64,000 nucleotides of DNA from Flavobacterium daemonense (GCF_007341385.1 NZ_VJYD01000001.1:434001-498000); one strand, 5' to 3'; positions 1 to 9,170 are shown, counted from the first letter of the stretch. Numbers and translations are program-made. Notes: generated by a model not told the origin, from the sequence alone.

Positions 1-254
1 TAGTTTACTCTCAAAAGCGCAAATTCATTCAACAAAATATAAGGTTCAAGCGTAGTCGCAACCGGGCGCTGTTCGTGATCCAAATAAACAAAAACCACAA
101 GCTCCTCGCCTATTTCAAATTCATTTGGAACATATTTATTTGGAAGCAAAACATCGTGAATTCCATCAGGATCTTTTTCAGGATTTCCTAAAAACAAGCC
201 CACTTTAGTATCACGTAATATAGTAAGTGTATTGTATTTTCCTATTTCAAGCAT
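1..254 (-). CDS. S1-like RNA-binding protein of the CvfB family (N-terminal part)
   Basis: The gene runs off the left edge of the window; only the first 84 codons are visible. The visible protein starts MLEIGKYNTLTILRDTKVG and continues with GLFLGNP, a stretch ending in HDVLLPNKYVP, and FEIGEELVVFVYLD. This is the pattern of the first S1-like domain of the CvfB/YitL family of putative RNA-binding regulators, which carry S1-type OB folds and a winged helix. The start ATG is the only one near the 5' end and lies about 140 bp from the divergent peptidase gene. The function of CvfB proteins in Bacteroidetes is poorly defined. The family call rests on remembered similarity only. Confidence 0.7.
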   Translation of the reverse strand, partial: MLEIGKYNTLTILRDTKVGLFLGNPEKDPDGIHDVLLPNKYVPNEFEIGEELVVFVYLDHEQRPVATTLEPYILLNEFALLRVN

Positions 255-397
255 ATTCTTAAATTTCTATGATGCAAATGTACGAAGTTTGAGAATGGTA
301 ATCCGAAAAATATGCGGGATAAAAAAAAGAACCAGACAATTTATTGTAGTTTGAAGGTTTTGGTTAAATTTGGAAACCTATAATTAATCCCGAATCA

Positions 398-1747
398 ATG
401 AAAAAGACCATTATTTACGCCGCTTTTGCTTTTCTAATTTTCACTAAAACCTCTGTTGCTCAAGTTTCTGAAGATCCAGAAATAAAGAAAATGATTAGTG
501 AAATCAAAGCTGAAAATCTTGAAGCAACCATAAACAAACTGGTTTCATTTGGAACCCGACATACGTTAAGTGATCCTAAAAATAAAACGAAAGGAATTGG
601 CGCAGCACAACAATGGGTAAAATCTGAGTTTGACAAATTTGCTTTGGAATCGAACGGAAGGTTAACTTCTGAAATTGATTATTTTACTGTAAAAGCCGAC
701 GGAAAAAGAATAAATGTTGATAGCCAGATTGGAAATGTAATGGCAACTCTAAAAGGTACTGACCCAACTGATAATCGTGTCCTTATTATTAGCGGACACT
801 TAGATTCACGTGTTACAGATGTCATGAACATCAAATCAAATGCTCCTGGAGCAAATGATGACGGATCTGGCGTTGCCGCAGTTATTGAATTGGCAAAAGT
901 GATGAGCAAAAGATCATTTCCGGCTACAATTATTTTTGTTGCTGTAACTGGTGAAGAACAAGGTTTGATTGGTGCTCGCCACCTTGCCGAAAAAGCAAAA
1001 GAACAAAACTGGAATATTGTTGCAATGCTGAATAATGATATGATTGGCAACAGCTTATCCAGTGGAACAAACTTAAGAGACAATACTCAAATTCGTGTTT
1101 TTAGTGAAACTATTCCGTATTTAGAGACCGAGGAAGAAGCTAAAATGCGAAAAGCTACAAGCCGAGACAATGATAGTCCGTCAAGACTTTTGGCACGTTA
1201 TATTAAAACGGTTACAGAACAATATGTAGATCAGCTGAGTGTGAAATTAGTTTATAGAAATGACCGTTTTTTGCGTGGCGGTGATCATACGCCTTTTAGC
1301 CAAAATGGTTTTACAGCCGTTCGTTTTTGCGAAATGAATGAAAACTTCGATCATCAGCATCAGGACTTGAGAACCGAAAATAATATCAAATATGGCGATT
1401 TGCCAGAGTTTATGGATTTTGATTATTTGAGAAAAAATACCTGTGCCAATTTAGCAACCTTGGCAAATTTGGCTTCATCACCAAAAGTGCCAGAAAATGT
1501 TGGAATTGAAGTTAAAAAACTTTCTAACTCATCAACATTGATTTGGTCAGCTCCAGAAGGAAAAGCACAATATGGCTACCAAATTTTAATGCGTGAAACT
1601 TCATCTTCGCACTGGGAAAAAACTTTTTTCGTAAAAGATACGCAGGTTGAAATTCCGTATTCTAAAGACAATTACTTTTTTGCGGTGCAGACTGTAGATG
1701 CCTTAGGACATGCAAGTTTGCCGGTTTTTCCAATTCCAATTAAGTAG
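398..1747 (+). CDS. Secreted M28-family zinc metallopeptidase
   Basis: This is a 449-residue exported peptidase with a signal peptide (about residues 1-21, ending SVAQ). The M28 di-zinc site is visible: H134 in GHLDS, D154 in GANDDGSG, the general-base region E186-E187 in TGEEQG, D214 in NNDMIG, and a late histidine in RGGDHTPF. M28 enzymes are aminopeptidases or carboxypeptidases acting in the periplasm or outside the cell. The C-terminal ~85 residues (after SSPKVPENVGIEVK) look like a fibronectin-III-type beta domain. It appears monocistronic and is followed by a strong terminator. The substrate cannot be inferred. Confidence 0.9.
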   Translation: MKKTIIYAAFAFLIFTKTSVAQVSEDPEIKKMISEIKAENLEATINKLVSFGTRHTLSDPKNKTKGIGAAQQWVKSEFDKFALESNGRLTSEIDYFTVKADGKRINVDSQIGNVMATLKGTDPTDNRVLIISGHLDSRVTDVMNIKSNAPGANDDGSGVAAVIELAKVMSKRSFPATIIFVAVTGEEQGLIGARHLAEKAKEQNWNIVAMLNNDMIGNSLSSGTNLRDNTQIRVFSETIPYLETEEEAKMRKATSRDNDSPSRLLARYIKTVTEQYVDQLSVKLVYRNDRFLRGGDHTPFSQNGFTAVRFCEMNENFDHQHQDLRTENNIKYGDLPEFMDFDYLRKNTCANLATLANLASSPKVPENVGIEVKKLSNSSTLIWSAPEGKAQYGYQILMRETSSSHWEKTFFVKDTQVEIPYSKDNYFFAVQTVDALGHASLPVFPIPIK

Positions 1748-1756
1748 CATTTGATT

Positions 1757-1794
1757 AAAAAAGAAAGCGCCCATTAAAGGCACTTTCTTTTTTA
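1757..1794. terminator. Bidirectional terminator between convergent genes
   Basis: An 11-bp stem (AAGAAAGCGCC pairing with GGCACTTTCTT, one G-U pair) has an A-tract on the left and a T-tract on the right. It therefore works as an intrinsic terminator in both directions, between the M28 peptidase and the convergent DUF2853 gene. Confidence 0.8.
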
Positions 1795-1806
1795 ATCTAT
1801 TATTTA

Positions 1807-2148
1807 TTATTTGTAATGACTTTCTTTTTTAAAGTGCAATACTAATAAATAATACACTACTGCTCTGAATTTATGCTTATTAGATTTGCCATATTTTTCC
1901 ATCACAGCATTAATTCCTTCATCTAAAGCTGGCGAATCAGACAATCCTAATTTTTTAATCAGAAAATTGTTTTTTACCGTTGCTAATTCTGATGGTTGCG
2001 ATGAAGCAACTGTAGATGAATCTGCATTATAAATTGATGGACCGCAGTCTATCGTAACTTTTGTAAGCAAATCCATGTTTGGTGTCAAACCGCATTTCGC
2101 TTTTAGATCTTCGGCATACTTCTTAATTAATTCTTCTCTTACGCTCAT
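1807..2148 (-). CDS. DUF2853 family protein
   Basis: This is a small (113-residue) soluble protein beginning MSVREELIKKYAEDLKAKCG, matching the DUF2853 family common in Bacteroidetes and some proteobacteria. It is mostly helical, with no signal peptide or membrane segment. Eleven extra in-frame codons lie upstream, but the MSVREEL start is preferred because it matches the family N-terminus. It lies downstream of menD in the same orientation, about 90 bp away. The function is unknown. Confidence 0.75.
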   Translation of the reverse strand: MSVREELIKKYAEDLKAKCGLTPNMDLLTKVTIDCGPSIYNADSSTVASSQPSELATVKNNFLIKKLGLSDSPALDEGINAVMEKYGKSNKHKFRAVVYYLLVLHFKKESHYK

Positions 2149-2240
2149 AATTTTAATATTGGTTACAATTAATGCGACCAAATTTAAAATTAAAATCGGT
2201 TAGTTTGTAAATTTTAACAAAATTTAACTTACAAAAAAAA

Positions 2241-3905
2241 TTAATTCAATTCCTTAAAATATTGTTTTAAAATTACATCATTTTGAGCTGTAGGCGTGAA
2301 AATTTCAAGAATAACTGGTGAATTATCATCAAAATACAAATCAGAAATACCTTTTTGAAGCGATTCATTATCAGAAGCTTGCAAATATCTGAACTTGTAC
2401 ATTTTAGCTAAATGTTCAGCCGTTAAATGATGCGAAGTTTCAAAATAAGTATTAAAAACAGGCTTTTCTTCATGACCAGGCAAAATTCTGAAAATCCCTC
2501 CTCCTCCATTATTTATCAAAATAATTTTGAAGTTTTTCGGGATGTAAGAATTCCACAATGCATTGCTGTCATATAAAAAACTGATGTCACCGGTTACAAA
2601 AATATTTTGTTTTTCATTTGCCACAGCTGCTCCAATCGCTGTCGATGTACTTCCGTCAATTCCACTAGTACCGCGATTACAGAAAACTTCAATCGAATCA
2701 TCAATATCAATTAACTGTGCATATCGAATTGCCGAACTGTTGCTGATTTGCAGTTGACTGTTTTTTGGTAGAGATTTAATTATTTTTTCAAAAACTTTAA
2801 AATCTGAAAATGGAATTTTCTTTAAATATTCTTCTTTTCTTTTATTTCTTAGACTATAAATTTTATCGATTTTCTTAAAGTAATTACTAGCTACAAATTC
2901 TGTTTTTGGAAGCAGATCTTTAAAAAAATCATTTGGTTCCATTACAAAATGTTTACTTAAAGCATTAAATGTATCATATGCCCGTAAAGTATCTATATGC
3001 CAGTGATGTGCAGGTTTATACTTGCGTAAAAAAGCTTTAATACGTTTTGATACAATCATACCTCCAAAAGTGATTAAAACTTCTGCTTCCAACTCTTTAA
3101 AATCTGAATCGTCAAATGGTGTAATTAAAGTATCTATGCTATTAATAAAACTCGAATGATGCAAATTTGAAGTCGTTTCAGTAAGCACCACAATCGACGG
3201 ATCATTGGCAAAATTTTCTAGAATTTCCTGCTCTATAGAGTTTACTTCATTTATTCCTCCAATAAGAATTAGTTTTCTTTTAGCCGAATTCCAAATGGAA
3301 GCAGTTTCTTCGCTATTGTCAATAATTTTGGTTGGAACTTTTTCTTCCAAAATTGTGATTTTTGGTTGCACAGAAAGTGTTTCAACTGTTTCATACAAAG
3401 GCTCCTCAAAAGGCGCATTAATATGAACTGGACCTCTTTGCAAAATTGCAGTTTCAATCGCTTTATTTATTTTTAAATCATTTTCGTCAGAAGTTTCTTC
3501 TGTCAAATTTGCATTGAAAACAGAGTGATTTTCATAAACATTTTGCTGACGAATGGTTTGTCCGTCTCCAATATCGATCTTGTTTTGCGGACGATCAGCA
3601 GAAATTACGATTAATGGAATCTGACTGTAAAAAGCCTCTGCAACAGCAGGATAATAATTCAATAATGCAGATCCTGAAGTACATACAATTGCTGTAGGTT
3701 GTTTGGTTTGTTGCGCAATCCCCAAGGCAAAAAAGGCTGCACATCGCTCATCAGCAATGCTGTAGCATTTAAAATTTGGATTTTGAGCAAATCCTATAGT
3801 TAAAGGTGCATTTCGCGAACCTGGAGAAATTATAATGTTTGTGATTCCTTTTGCTGAACAAATTTCGATAATGCTTTGAGCAAGCGGTATTTTGGGGTAA
3901 ATCAT
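2241..3905 (-). CDS. menD: 2-succinyl-5-enolpyruvyl-6-hydroxy-3-cyclohexene-1-carboxylate synthase (MenD)
   Basis: MenD is a thiamine-diphosphate enzyme of menaquinone synthesis. It condenses isochorismate with 2-oxoglutarate and releases CO2. The 554-residue length is normal. The N-terminal pyrimidine-binding region shows ISPGSRNAPL, DERCAAFFALG and TSGSALLNYYPAVAEA. The C-terminal pyrophosphate-binding region shows GTSGIDGSTSTAIGAA and the Mg/ThDP motif GDISFLYDSNALWN. Menaquinone is the usual respiratory quinone in flavobacteria. No other men gene is in the window. Confidence 0.95.
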   Translation of the reverse strand: MIYPKIPLAQSIIEICSAKGITNIIISPGSRNAPLTIGFAQNPNFKCYSIADERCAAFFALGIAQQTKQPTAIVCTSGSALLNYYPAVAEAFYSQIPLIVISADRPQNKIDIGDGQTIRQQNVYENHSVFNANLTEETSDENDLKINKAIETAILQRGPVHINAPFEEPLYETVETLSVQPKITILEEKVPTKIIDNSEETASIWNSAKRKLILIGGINEVNSIEQEILENFANDPSIVVLTETTSNLHHSSFINSIDTLITPFDDSDFKELEAEVLITFGGMIVSKRIKAFLRKYKPAHHWHIDTLRAYDTFNALSKHFVMEPNDFFKDLLPKTEFVASNYFKKIDKIYSLRNKRKEEYLKKIPFSDFKVFEKIIKSLPKNSQLQISNSSAIRYAQLIDIDDSIEVFCNRGTSGIDGSTSTAIGAAVANEKQNIFVTGDISFLYDSNALWNSYIPKNFKIILINNGGGGIFRILPGHEEKPVFNTYFETSHHLTAEHLAKMYKFRYLQASDNESLQKGISDLYFDDNSPVILEIFTPTAQNDVILKQYFKELN

Positions 3906-4093
3906 TCCTATGGCGTATTATTTTTTAAGAAAATCTAAAAAAACGGATTTTCTTTTTACTATTACAAAGTTACAAACTTCATGTTTGATTTAACTTATAA
4001 ATAGGAAGATATTGAAGTACTTTTTAGAAAAAGGGAATATATTTGTAAAAGTAAATTTGCAATAAAGACAACTCTTTATGTATAATTAATTTT

Positions 4094-4230
4094 AACACAA
4101 GAAACATAGATCTAAGACTCCGAAAAGGGCGTTTCACTTATTTAAAACAAACATAGTTGGCTATGTGAAAGAAATGTGTTTCTTTTTTACCATCTTTTTT
4201 TCAAAAATAGAATCTATGTTTCTATGTGTT
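4094..4230. repeat. Intergenic inverted-repeat element, AACACATAGAAACATAG family, copy 1
   Basis: This lies in the 375-bp space between menD and the thioredoxin-like gene. It begins AACACAAGAAACATAGAT and ends with the complementary ATCTATGTTTCTATGTGTT, so the ends form a terminal inverted repeat. The interior carries a smaller pair around CATAGTTGGCTATG. A second copy with the same ends lies at 9090-9170. No ORF is present. It is probably a chromosomal REP/MITE-like dispersed element. Nothing else was recognised in this intergenic space. Confidence 0.7.
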
Positions 4231-4280
4231 TAATAAAAATTTCATGATTTAGACTCAACGGCTAAAAAAATATACTGCTT

Positions 4281-5456
4281 ATGCGTTTCTTATACATATT
4301 CATCCTTATTATTTCGATGCAGATTGTAAATTCTCAAAATCAGTTTGTTCCAGATGATACGCCATATAAAACCGCATTAGAAAAAGCAAAAACAGAAGGA
4401 AAACCAATTTTTATAATGCTCTATGCTGAATGGTGTCCGCATTGCAATCAAATGAAAAAAGAAGTTTTCAGCAATCCTGATGTCATGGCTTTTTTAAAAG
4501 AAAACTATGTATGTATTTGGAAAAACATTGAAAAAGAAGAAGGAATTGCTTTAAAAAACAAATACAATACGAAATCATTGCCGACATTTTTGTTTTTGGA
4601 TGCCAATGAAACGCTTTTGTACGCTTTGAAAGGCGAAATGAAAACGCCGGAGTTTATGACCGAAGCAAAATATGCTTTGAATTCCAGAATGCAGCTTCCT
4701 TATTTAGAGAAAGAATTCATGTCGGATCCAAGCAATTCAGATAAGTTTTTCACGTATTTAAACACTTTGAAAAAAGGAAAAGACAGAAGTGAATTATCGC
4801 CTGCAACGCATATTTATTTGAACACACAATCTGATTCACAATTAATTAGCGAAACAAACTGGAGAATTATTGCAAATGGTGTAACGGATATAAAATCTAG
4901 AGAATTTCAATTTGTTTTAAAACACCAAAAAGAATTTGCTGCTGTGGCTTCTCAAAGTCGTGTTGATCGCAAAATTGAAAGTATTGTAACCGAATTGCTT
5001 CGACCTTATGTTGATAATTTAGACACCGTAAATTATTACAAACAACGAGAAGTTGCAAAATCGATTCGGCTACAAAAAACAGATTCATTGGTTTTTAAAT
5101 TTGATCTTACTTTAGCCGAACGAACTGAAAAATGGCAGTTTTACAAAAAAACAACTTTAGAAAATACTCAAAAATTAGTTTGGAATGACGCCAGCTTTTT
5201 AAAAGATATCGGACAGACCTATTTAAAACATATCAACGATACTGAAAGTCTCAAAAAATCAATATTCTGGGTAAAACATTCTTTGGAAATAAATGATTCT
5301 TACGATGGAAATCTTCTGCTGGCAAGGCTTTACAATAAAATAAAAGATAAGAAATCGGCTTTGCAATATGCAAATGATGCGAAAGCGATTTGTACTGAAA
5401 TGACTTGGAACCCCAAAGAAGTAGATACTTTATTAGCTGAACTAAATACAAAATAA
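4281..5456 (+). CDS. Exported thioredoxin-like protein with C-terminal helical (TPR-like) region
   Basis: This is a 391-residue protein with a signal peptide (about residues 1-18). Its thioredoxin fold has the active site WCPHC (C52 and C55), the cis-proline region KSLPTFLFLD, and a KGEMKTPEFM tail typical of thioredoxin_7/DUF255-like proteins. Residues ~150-391 are helical, ending in a TPR-like stretch (SYDGNLLLARLYNKIKDKKSALQYANDAKAI). Such proteins are periplasmic thiol-disulfide reductases or oxidases. The CPHC motif resembles DsbA-type oxidants, but the direction of the reaction cannot be told. A GNAT gene follows 15 bp later and may be co-transcribed. Confidence 0.85.
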   Translation: MRFLYIFILIISMQIVNSQNQFVPDDTPYKTALEKAKTEGKPIFIMLYAEWCPHCNQMKKEVFSNPDVMAFLKENYVCIWKNIEKEEGIALKNKYNTKSLPTFLFLDANETLLYALKGEMKTPEFMTEAKYALNSRMQLPYLEKEFMSDPSNSDKFFTYLNTLKKGKDRSELSPATHIYLNTQSDSQLISETNWRIIANGVTDIKSREFQFVLKHQKEFAAVASQSRVDRKIESIVTELLRPYVDNLDTVNYYKQREVAKSIRLQKTDSLVFKFDLTLAERTEKWQFYKKTTLENTQKLVWNDASFLKDIGQTYLKHINDTESLKKSIFWVKHSLEINDSYDGNLLLARLYNKIKDKKSALQYANDAKAICTEMTWNPKEVDTLLAELNTK

Positions 5457-5471
5457 CACAATACAATTACA

Positions 5472-5969
5472 ATGGAAGTAAAACTCAGACCTGCGACTGA
5501 AAATGATTTGCAAAAAATTCTGGATATAGTAAATCATTCTATTTTGCACACCACGGCAAATTATAGTTATGATATTCAAACGCTTGAAATTCAAACCAAA
5601 TGGTTTGAAGATAAAAAAGCTAAAAATCTGCCAATTGTTGTTGCCGATTTAGATGGCGAAGTTGTAGGTTTTGGAAGTTACGGTCAATTTCGAGAAAAAA
5701 TTGGTTACCAATACACTATCGAACATTCAGTATATGTTGTGGATAACGTGATTGGAAAAGGTATTGGTTCTAAATTATTAACCGAATTAATTCACCTAGC
5801 AAAAGAACAAGGTTATCATATGATGATTGGCGCAATCGACGCAGAAAATACCGCAAGTATTGCTTTTCACGAAAGATTTGGTTTTGTAGCAACAGGAACG
5901 ATTCGCGAAGCAGGCTATAAATTTGATCGTTGGCTTGATTTGGTTTTTATGCAGTTGATATTGGTTTAA
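5472..5969 (+). CDS. GNAT N-acetyltransferase, phosphinothricin acetyltransferase-like
   Basis: This is a 165-residue single-domain acetyltransferase. The acetyl-CoA-binding motif A is VYVVDNVIGKGIGSKLL (Q/RxxGxG/A type as GKGIGS), followed by GAIDAENTASIAFHERFGF and a motif B of the Pat/Bar/MnaT subfamily (GTIREAGYKFDRWLDLVFM). Members acetylate small amines such as methionine derivatives or phosphinothricin. The real substrate here is unknown. It follows the thioredoxin-like gene by 15 bp. Confidence 0.88.
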   Translation: MEVKLRPATENDLQKILDIVNHSILHTTANYSYDIQTLEIQTKWFEDKKAKNLPIVVADLDGEVVGFGSYGQFREKIGYQYTIEHSVYVVDNVIGKGIGSKLLTELIHLAKEQGYHMMIGAIDAENTASIAFHERFGFVATGTIREAGYKFDRWLDLVFMQLILV

Positions 5970-5995
5970 CCGTAATTAATTGATACACCGTTTTT

Positions 5996-6097
5996 GTCAT
6001 TTCGACGAAAGGAGAAATCACACTAGTATTTCTTCACAGTGAGTCGACAATCTTTGTAGAGTTTCTAGTGTGATTTCTCCTTTCGTCGAAATGACAT
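5996..6097. repeat. Intergenic inverted repeat, GTCATTTCGACGAAAGGAGAAATC family, copy 1
   Basis: Two perfectly complementary 31-nt arms (5996-6026 and 6067-6097) flank a 40-nt centre. The arms begin GTCATTTCGACGAAAGG and end in CACACTAG. A diverged copy is at 30764-30862. No ORF is present. Such elements are widespread in Flavobacterium intergenic regions. A transcript could fold into a very long hairpin. Confidence 0.85.
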
Positions 6098-6111
6098 ACT
6101 TTATGTAAATA

Positions 6112-6157
6112 AAAAAAAAAAAATCCACAAACTTGAATTTCTTCAAATTTGTGGATT
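6112..6157 (-). terminator. Terminator of the glutathione peroxidase gene
   Basis: A 17-bp stem (AAATCCACAAACTTGAA with TTCAAATTTGTGGATTT, one G-U) is followed on the minus strand by a run of Us from the A-tract at 6112-6120. It lies just past the gpx stop codon. Confidence 0.8.
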
Positions 6158-6177
6158 TATTGGTTTCGGCCTTATGA

Positions 6178-6756
6178 TTAGCTTTTAATCCAATTGATAA
6201 CTTCTGGCTCTGTAACTAATGTTTTAGGTTTGATTACTTTTACCAATTCTCCTTTTTCATTAATTAGATATTTTTGAAAATTCCATTCTACTTCAGAATC
6301 CTGCAAGCCATTTTTTGATTTTTGAGTCAAAAACTTATAAACTTCGCACATATCATCGCCTTTTACAGAAACTTTATCCATCATTGGGAAAGTTACGCCA
6401 TAATTAAGCTGACAAAAGGTAGCGATTTCTTCGTTTGTTCCAGGTTCTTGCGATGCAAAATTATTTGCAGGGAAACCTACAATTACAAAACCTTTGTCTT
6501 TATACTCTTTGTAAACCGCTTCAAGATCTTTGTACTGCGGCGTTAAACCACATTTTGAAGCCGTATTCACAATCATGATTTTTTTTCCTTTTAGCGAAGC
6601 AAAATCAAAAGTTTTTCCTGATAAATCTTCAACTTTAAATTGATAAATGTTTTGTTTTGCCATGATTTCTTTTTTTGGTTTAAGACTCGTTTGAGCCTGA
6701 ACTTGTGAGGCTATCATAAAGAATGCGCTGCAAACTAAAATTGCTATATTTTTCAT
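6178..6756 (-). CDS. Glutathione/thioredoxin peroxidase, exported form
   Basis: This 192-residue protein reduces peroxides. The motif NTASKCGLTPQYKDLE carries the peroxidatic cysteine (C69). The catalytic Gln is in FASQEPGTNEE, and Trp and Asn are in VEWNFQKYL. A second cysteine in EIATFC fits the resolving cysteine of non-selenium, thioredoxin-dependent members. The first ~22 residues (ending QVQAQ) look like a signal peptide, so this copy probably acts in the periplasm. An internal Met (M32, in IMAKQ) would give a cytosolic form, but the upstream start is favoured by the signal sequence. It is monocistronic with its own terminator. Confidence 0.92.
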   Translation of the reverse strand: MKNIAILVCSAFFMIASQVQAQTSLKPKKEIMAKQNIYQFKVEDLSGKTFDFASLKGKKIMIVNTASKCGLTPQYKDLEAVYKEYKDKGFVIVGFPANNFASQEPGTNEEIATFCQLNYGVTFPMMDKVSVKGDDMCEVYKFLTQKSKNGLQDSEVEWNFQKYLINEKGELVKVIKPKTLVTEPEVINWIKS

Positions 6757-6844
6757 TGTATAATTTTTTTATAAAATTAGTTAAAATCTGTTTTACAAAA
6801 GGAGTTTGATTATTTTATTTTCTATTAAAGATTCGTTAAAAAAA

Positions 6845-6876
6845 TGAAGCCTAACGTTAATCAGACGTTAGGCTTC
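6845..6876 (-). terminator. Minus-strand terminator hairpin in the 6.8-7.7 kb gap
   Basis: The stem GAAGCCTAACGT / ACGTTAGGCTTC is followed on the minus strand by a U-tract (plus-strand A-run at about 6838-6844). Only the small ORF at 7180-7308 lies upstream on this strand, which supports a short minus-strand transcript here. The rest of the gap 6757-7681 shows no larger ORF. Confidence 0.65.
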
Positions 6877-7179
6877 CCCCCATACAAACAAATCAAACCA
6901 TGAATTAATTATTATGCCTTATTGCGTTTTCATAAATTAAAGTGAGACTATGTAAAAGAGTTTTTCTTTATTTCCGGTCTCGTGGTATTATATGTATAAA
7001 TTATAGTTGATGTCTCTCGGTTGTGGTGAAAATTAATTTAAAACCCTAATTCGCATTTTCGTCTGATTTTCAATGGCGTGTATAGTGGATTCTTTTGTTC
7101 TTTATATTGAAAATACGGTTTATAAATAGATTTTCTATTTGGAAGTCCGAGGACACCAACTATGAAATTATTTTAATCA

Positions 7180-7308
7180 TTAAATTCTGTTGAACTGATT
7201 TTGAAAAGACAAATTCAAAGTCTCTTTTTTCAAATCCTTTTTATTAAAATTTGTAAGCGCCAAAACACTCGTAAGTCCGACAATTAATATTTTCAAAGTA
7301 TTTTTCAT
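7180..7308 (-). CDS. Possible 42-residue exported or membrane peptide
   Basis: This short ORF encodes a peptide beginning MKNTLKILIVGLTSVLALTN, a positively charged then hydrophobic N-terminus like a signal or anchor sequence. A polar tail (FNKKDLKKET ... NQFNRI) follows. It is the only ORF of note in the 925-bp gap between gpx and the ECF sigma gene. A minus-strand terminator lies about 300 bp downstream. No family is recognised. The call rests on the signal-like start and the downstream terminator, so it remains tentative. Confidence 0.4.
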   Translation of the reverse strand: MKNTLKILIVGLTSVLALTNFNKKDLKKETLNLSFQNQFNRI

Positions 7309-7681
7309 AATCACGACTTTATTTTTTTATTTATTGAGAATTTATTTACACTTTAATCTTTAAGAACATTATTTTTTTTCGACTGATTTTAGAATTTTCA
7401 GAACTTAATTTTTTAATTTTTCCCCGTTATATGGGAGATTCTGCTATTATTCTGGAATCAGATTTTCTGTTATAATAGCATTTACGTAATTGGATTGCTT
7501 TTGGTTTTAAAAAATCGAAAAAAAATTAAAAAAAAGTTGATTTTTTTTCTGAACCCCTATGTTTCTTAGGTTTTTGCCTGTTAAAAAATTTATAATTTTC
7601 ACAAAAAAATAATTTATCTTTATCTCAGGTAATAAAATAATGTACAATTAATTATTTGTTTAAGCTTTAAAATCCAAATCT

Positions 7682-8212
7682 ATGAGTCAAGAAGAATTAT
7701 TAGTTTTAATTTACAAGAAAGACGAAAGAGCTTTTACCCATCTGTACGACATGTACTCGAAAAGTTTGTTTTCGGTCATTAACGTACTAATCAAAAATCG
7801 TGAAGAAGCCGAAGATGTTTTGCAAGAAGTCTTTGTGAAAATCTGGAAAAACATCGATTCGTATAACGAAAGCAAAGGCCGATTTTACACTTGGATCCTT
7901 AATATTGCTAGAAATACTTCTATTGATACTTTGAGATCCAAAAATTTTAATAACAGTCAAAAAAACCTTTCCTCCGATAATTTCGTAAATCTGTTAGATG
8001 ACAGTAATAAGCTTGTCAATAAAATTGATACAATAGGTATTCAAGAATTTGTAAAAAAATTGAAACCAAAATGTATTGAAATTCTTGACTTGCTATTTTT
8101 TAAAGGATATACCCAACAAGAAGCTTCAGAAGAATTGGCAATGCCATTGGGGACTATCAAGACACAAAACAGAAACTGTATTAACGATTTAAGAAATTAT
8201 CTAAAAATATAA
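7682..8212 (+). CDS. ECF-type RNA polymerase sigma factor
   Basis: This is a 176-residue sigma-70 family protein. Region 2 is visible as EEAEDVLQEVFVKIWKN with the following RFYTWILNIARNTSIDTLR. Region 4 is KPKCIEILDLLFFKGYTQQEASEELAMPLGTIKTQNR, a helix-turn-helix. It directs RNA polymerase to a small regulon, probably including its own operon. The stop and the start of the next gene share a base (TAATG), so it is translationally coupled to its anti-sigma factor. The long AT-rich leader is consistent with autoregulation, but no ECF-type promoter could be assigned. Confidence 0.93.
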   Translation: MSQEELLVLIYKKDERAFTHLYDMYSKSLFSVINVLIKNREEAEDVLQEVFVKIWKNIDSYNESKGRFYTWILNIARNTSIDTLRSKNFNNSQKNLSSDNFVNLLDDSNKLVNKIDTIGIQEFVKKLKPKCIEILDLLFFKGYTQQEASEELAMPLGTIKTQNRNCINDLRNYLKI

Positions 8213-9000
8213 TGGAAGCACAAGAATATATCGAATCAGGGTTATTAGAACTTTACGTTTATGGTTTATTAACCGAAAAAGAAAATATAGAAATTACCGA
8301 ATTAGCCAAACAGAATCCGGAAGTTAACGCAGAAATAATTTCGATAGAAAAAGCAATTGTTGCTTTATCATCAAGCTTCTCTCCTTTCCACTCTGTTGCT
8401 AATTTTGAAAAAATCAAAGCGAGATTAGAACTTAAACATGGCAAAGTAGTCGACATGAAGCCAGCGTCAAGCTGGTCGCAATATGTTGGCTGGGCAGCGG
8501 CAGTACTATTATTGTTAGGTTTAGGTTATCAGACTTTAGAATTGACAAAAACAAAAGAAGCGATCGCTACAGTTGGAACTGAGAAAAACAAAATTGAAAG
8601 AGATTACGCTTTTTTAGATCAGCAAAACAAAGAAACCGAGAAAAGTTTGACCATTGTTAGAGATATCAAAAACACTGGTGTAACTCTTGGCGGTCAAGCT
8701 GTTTCGCCAACATCTTTTGCAAAAGTATATTGGAACAAAGACACAAAAACAACTTATATTGATGCGGCTGGTCTTCCAAAACCTCCAAAAGGAATGGTTT
8801 ACCAAGTTTGGGCATTAAAATTAAGTCCGGTATTGACGCCAACAAGTATTGGTTTGCTTAGTGATTTTGAAGGAAATTCTAACAAAATTTTCGCTGTTGA
8901 CCGTACTAATGAAGCAGAAGCGTTTGGGATTACACTTGAGCCTGCCGGCGGAAGTTTAACGCCAACAATGACACAACTTTATACTTTAGGAAAAGTTTAA
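8212..9000 (+). CDS. Anti-sigma factor with RskA-like C-terminal domain
   Basis: This is a 262-residue membrane protein. An N-terminal cytoplasmic helical domain (residues 1-80) would bind the sigma factor. There is one transmembrane helix at about residues 84-106 (WSQYVGWAAAVLLLLGLGYQ), a coiled segment, and a periplasmic RskA-type beta domain (VYWNKDTKTTYIDAAGLPKPPKGMVYQVWAL). No zinc-binding HxxxCxxC motif is visible, so it is the non-ZAS type. It starts on the last base of the sigma gene. It is expected to hold the ECF sigma at the membrane until a signal triggers release. Confidence 0.9.
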   Translation: MEAQEYIESGLLELYVYGLLTEKENIEITELAKQNPEVNAEIISIEKAIVALSSSFSPFHSVANFEKIKARLELKHGKVVDMKPASSWSQYVGWAAAVLLLLGLGYQTLELTKTKEAIATVGTEKNKIERDYAFLDQQNKETEKSLTIVRDIKNTGVTLGGQAVSPTSFAKVYWNKDTKTTYIDAAGLPKPPKGMVYQVWALKLSPVLTPTSIGLLSDFEGNSNKIFAVDRTNEAEAFGITLEPAGGSLTPTMTQLYTLGKV

Positions 9001-9023
9001 AATTAAACGTTGCATAAAAACAA

Positions 9024-9060
9024 GAAGCGCATATTATTTATTAGTATGCGCTTTTTTATT
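9024..9060 (+). terminator. Terminator of the sigma/anti-sigma operon
   Basis: The stem AAGCGCATA / TATGCGCTT is followed by a T-tract directly after the anti-sigma gene. Confidence 0.8.
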
Positions 9061-9089
9061 ATTTTTAATTCGCTGAATGCAATTGTTTT

Positions 9090-9170
9090 AACACATAGAA
9101 ACATAGGTTAAAAACGTATTTAAGGCATTTCATTTTGCATCAAGAATCATAGACTATGTTTCTATGTGTT
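9090..9170. repeat. Intergenic inverted-repeat element, AACACATAGAAACATAG family, copy 2
   Basis: The left end AACACATAGAAACATAG is the exact reverse complement of the right end CTATGTTTCTATGTGTT. The interior is about 47 nt and unrelated in detail to copy 1 (4094-4230), except for the shared pattern of a second short inverted pair. Confidence 0.75.
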
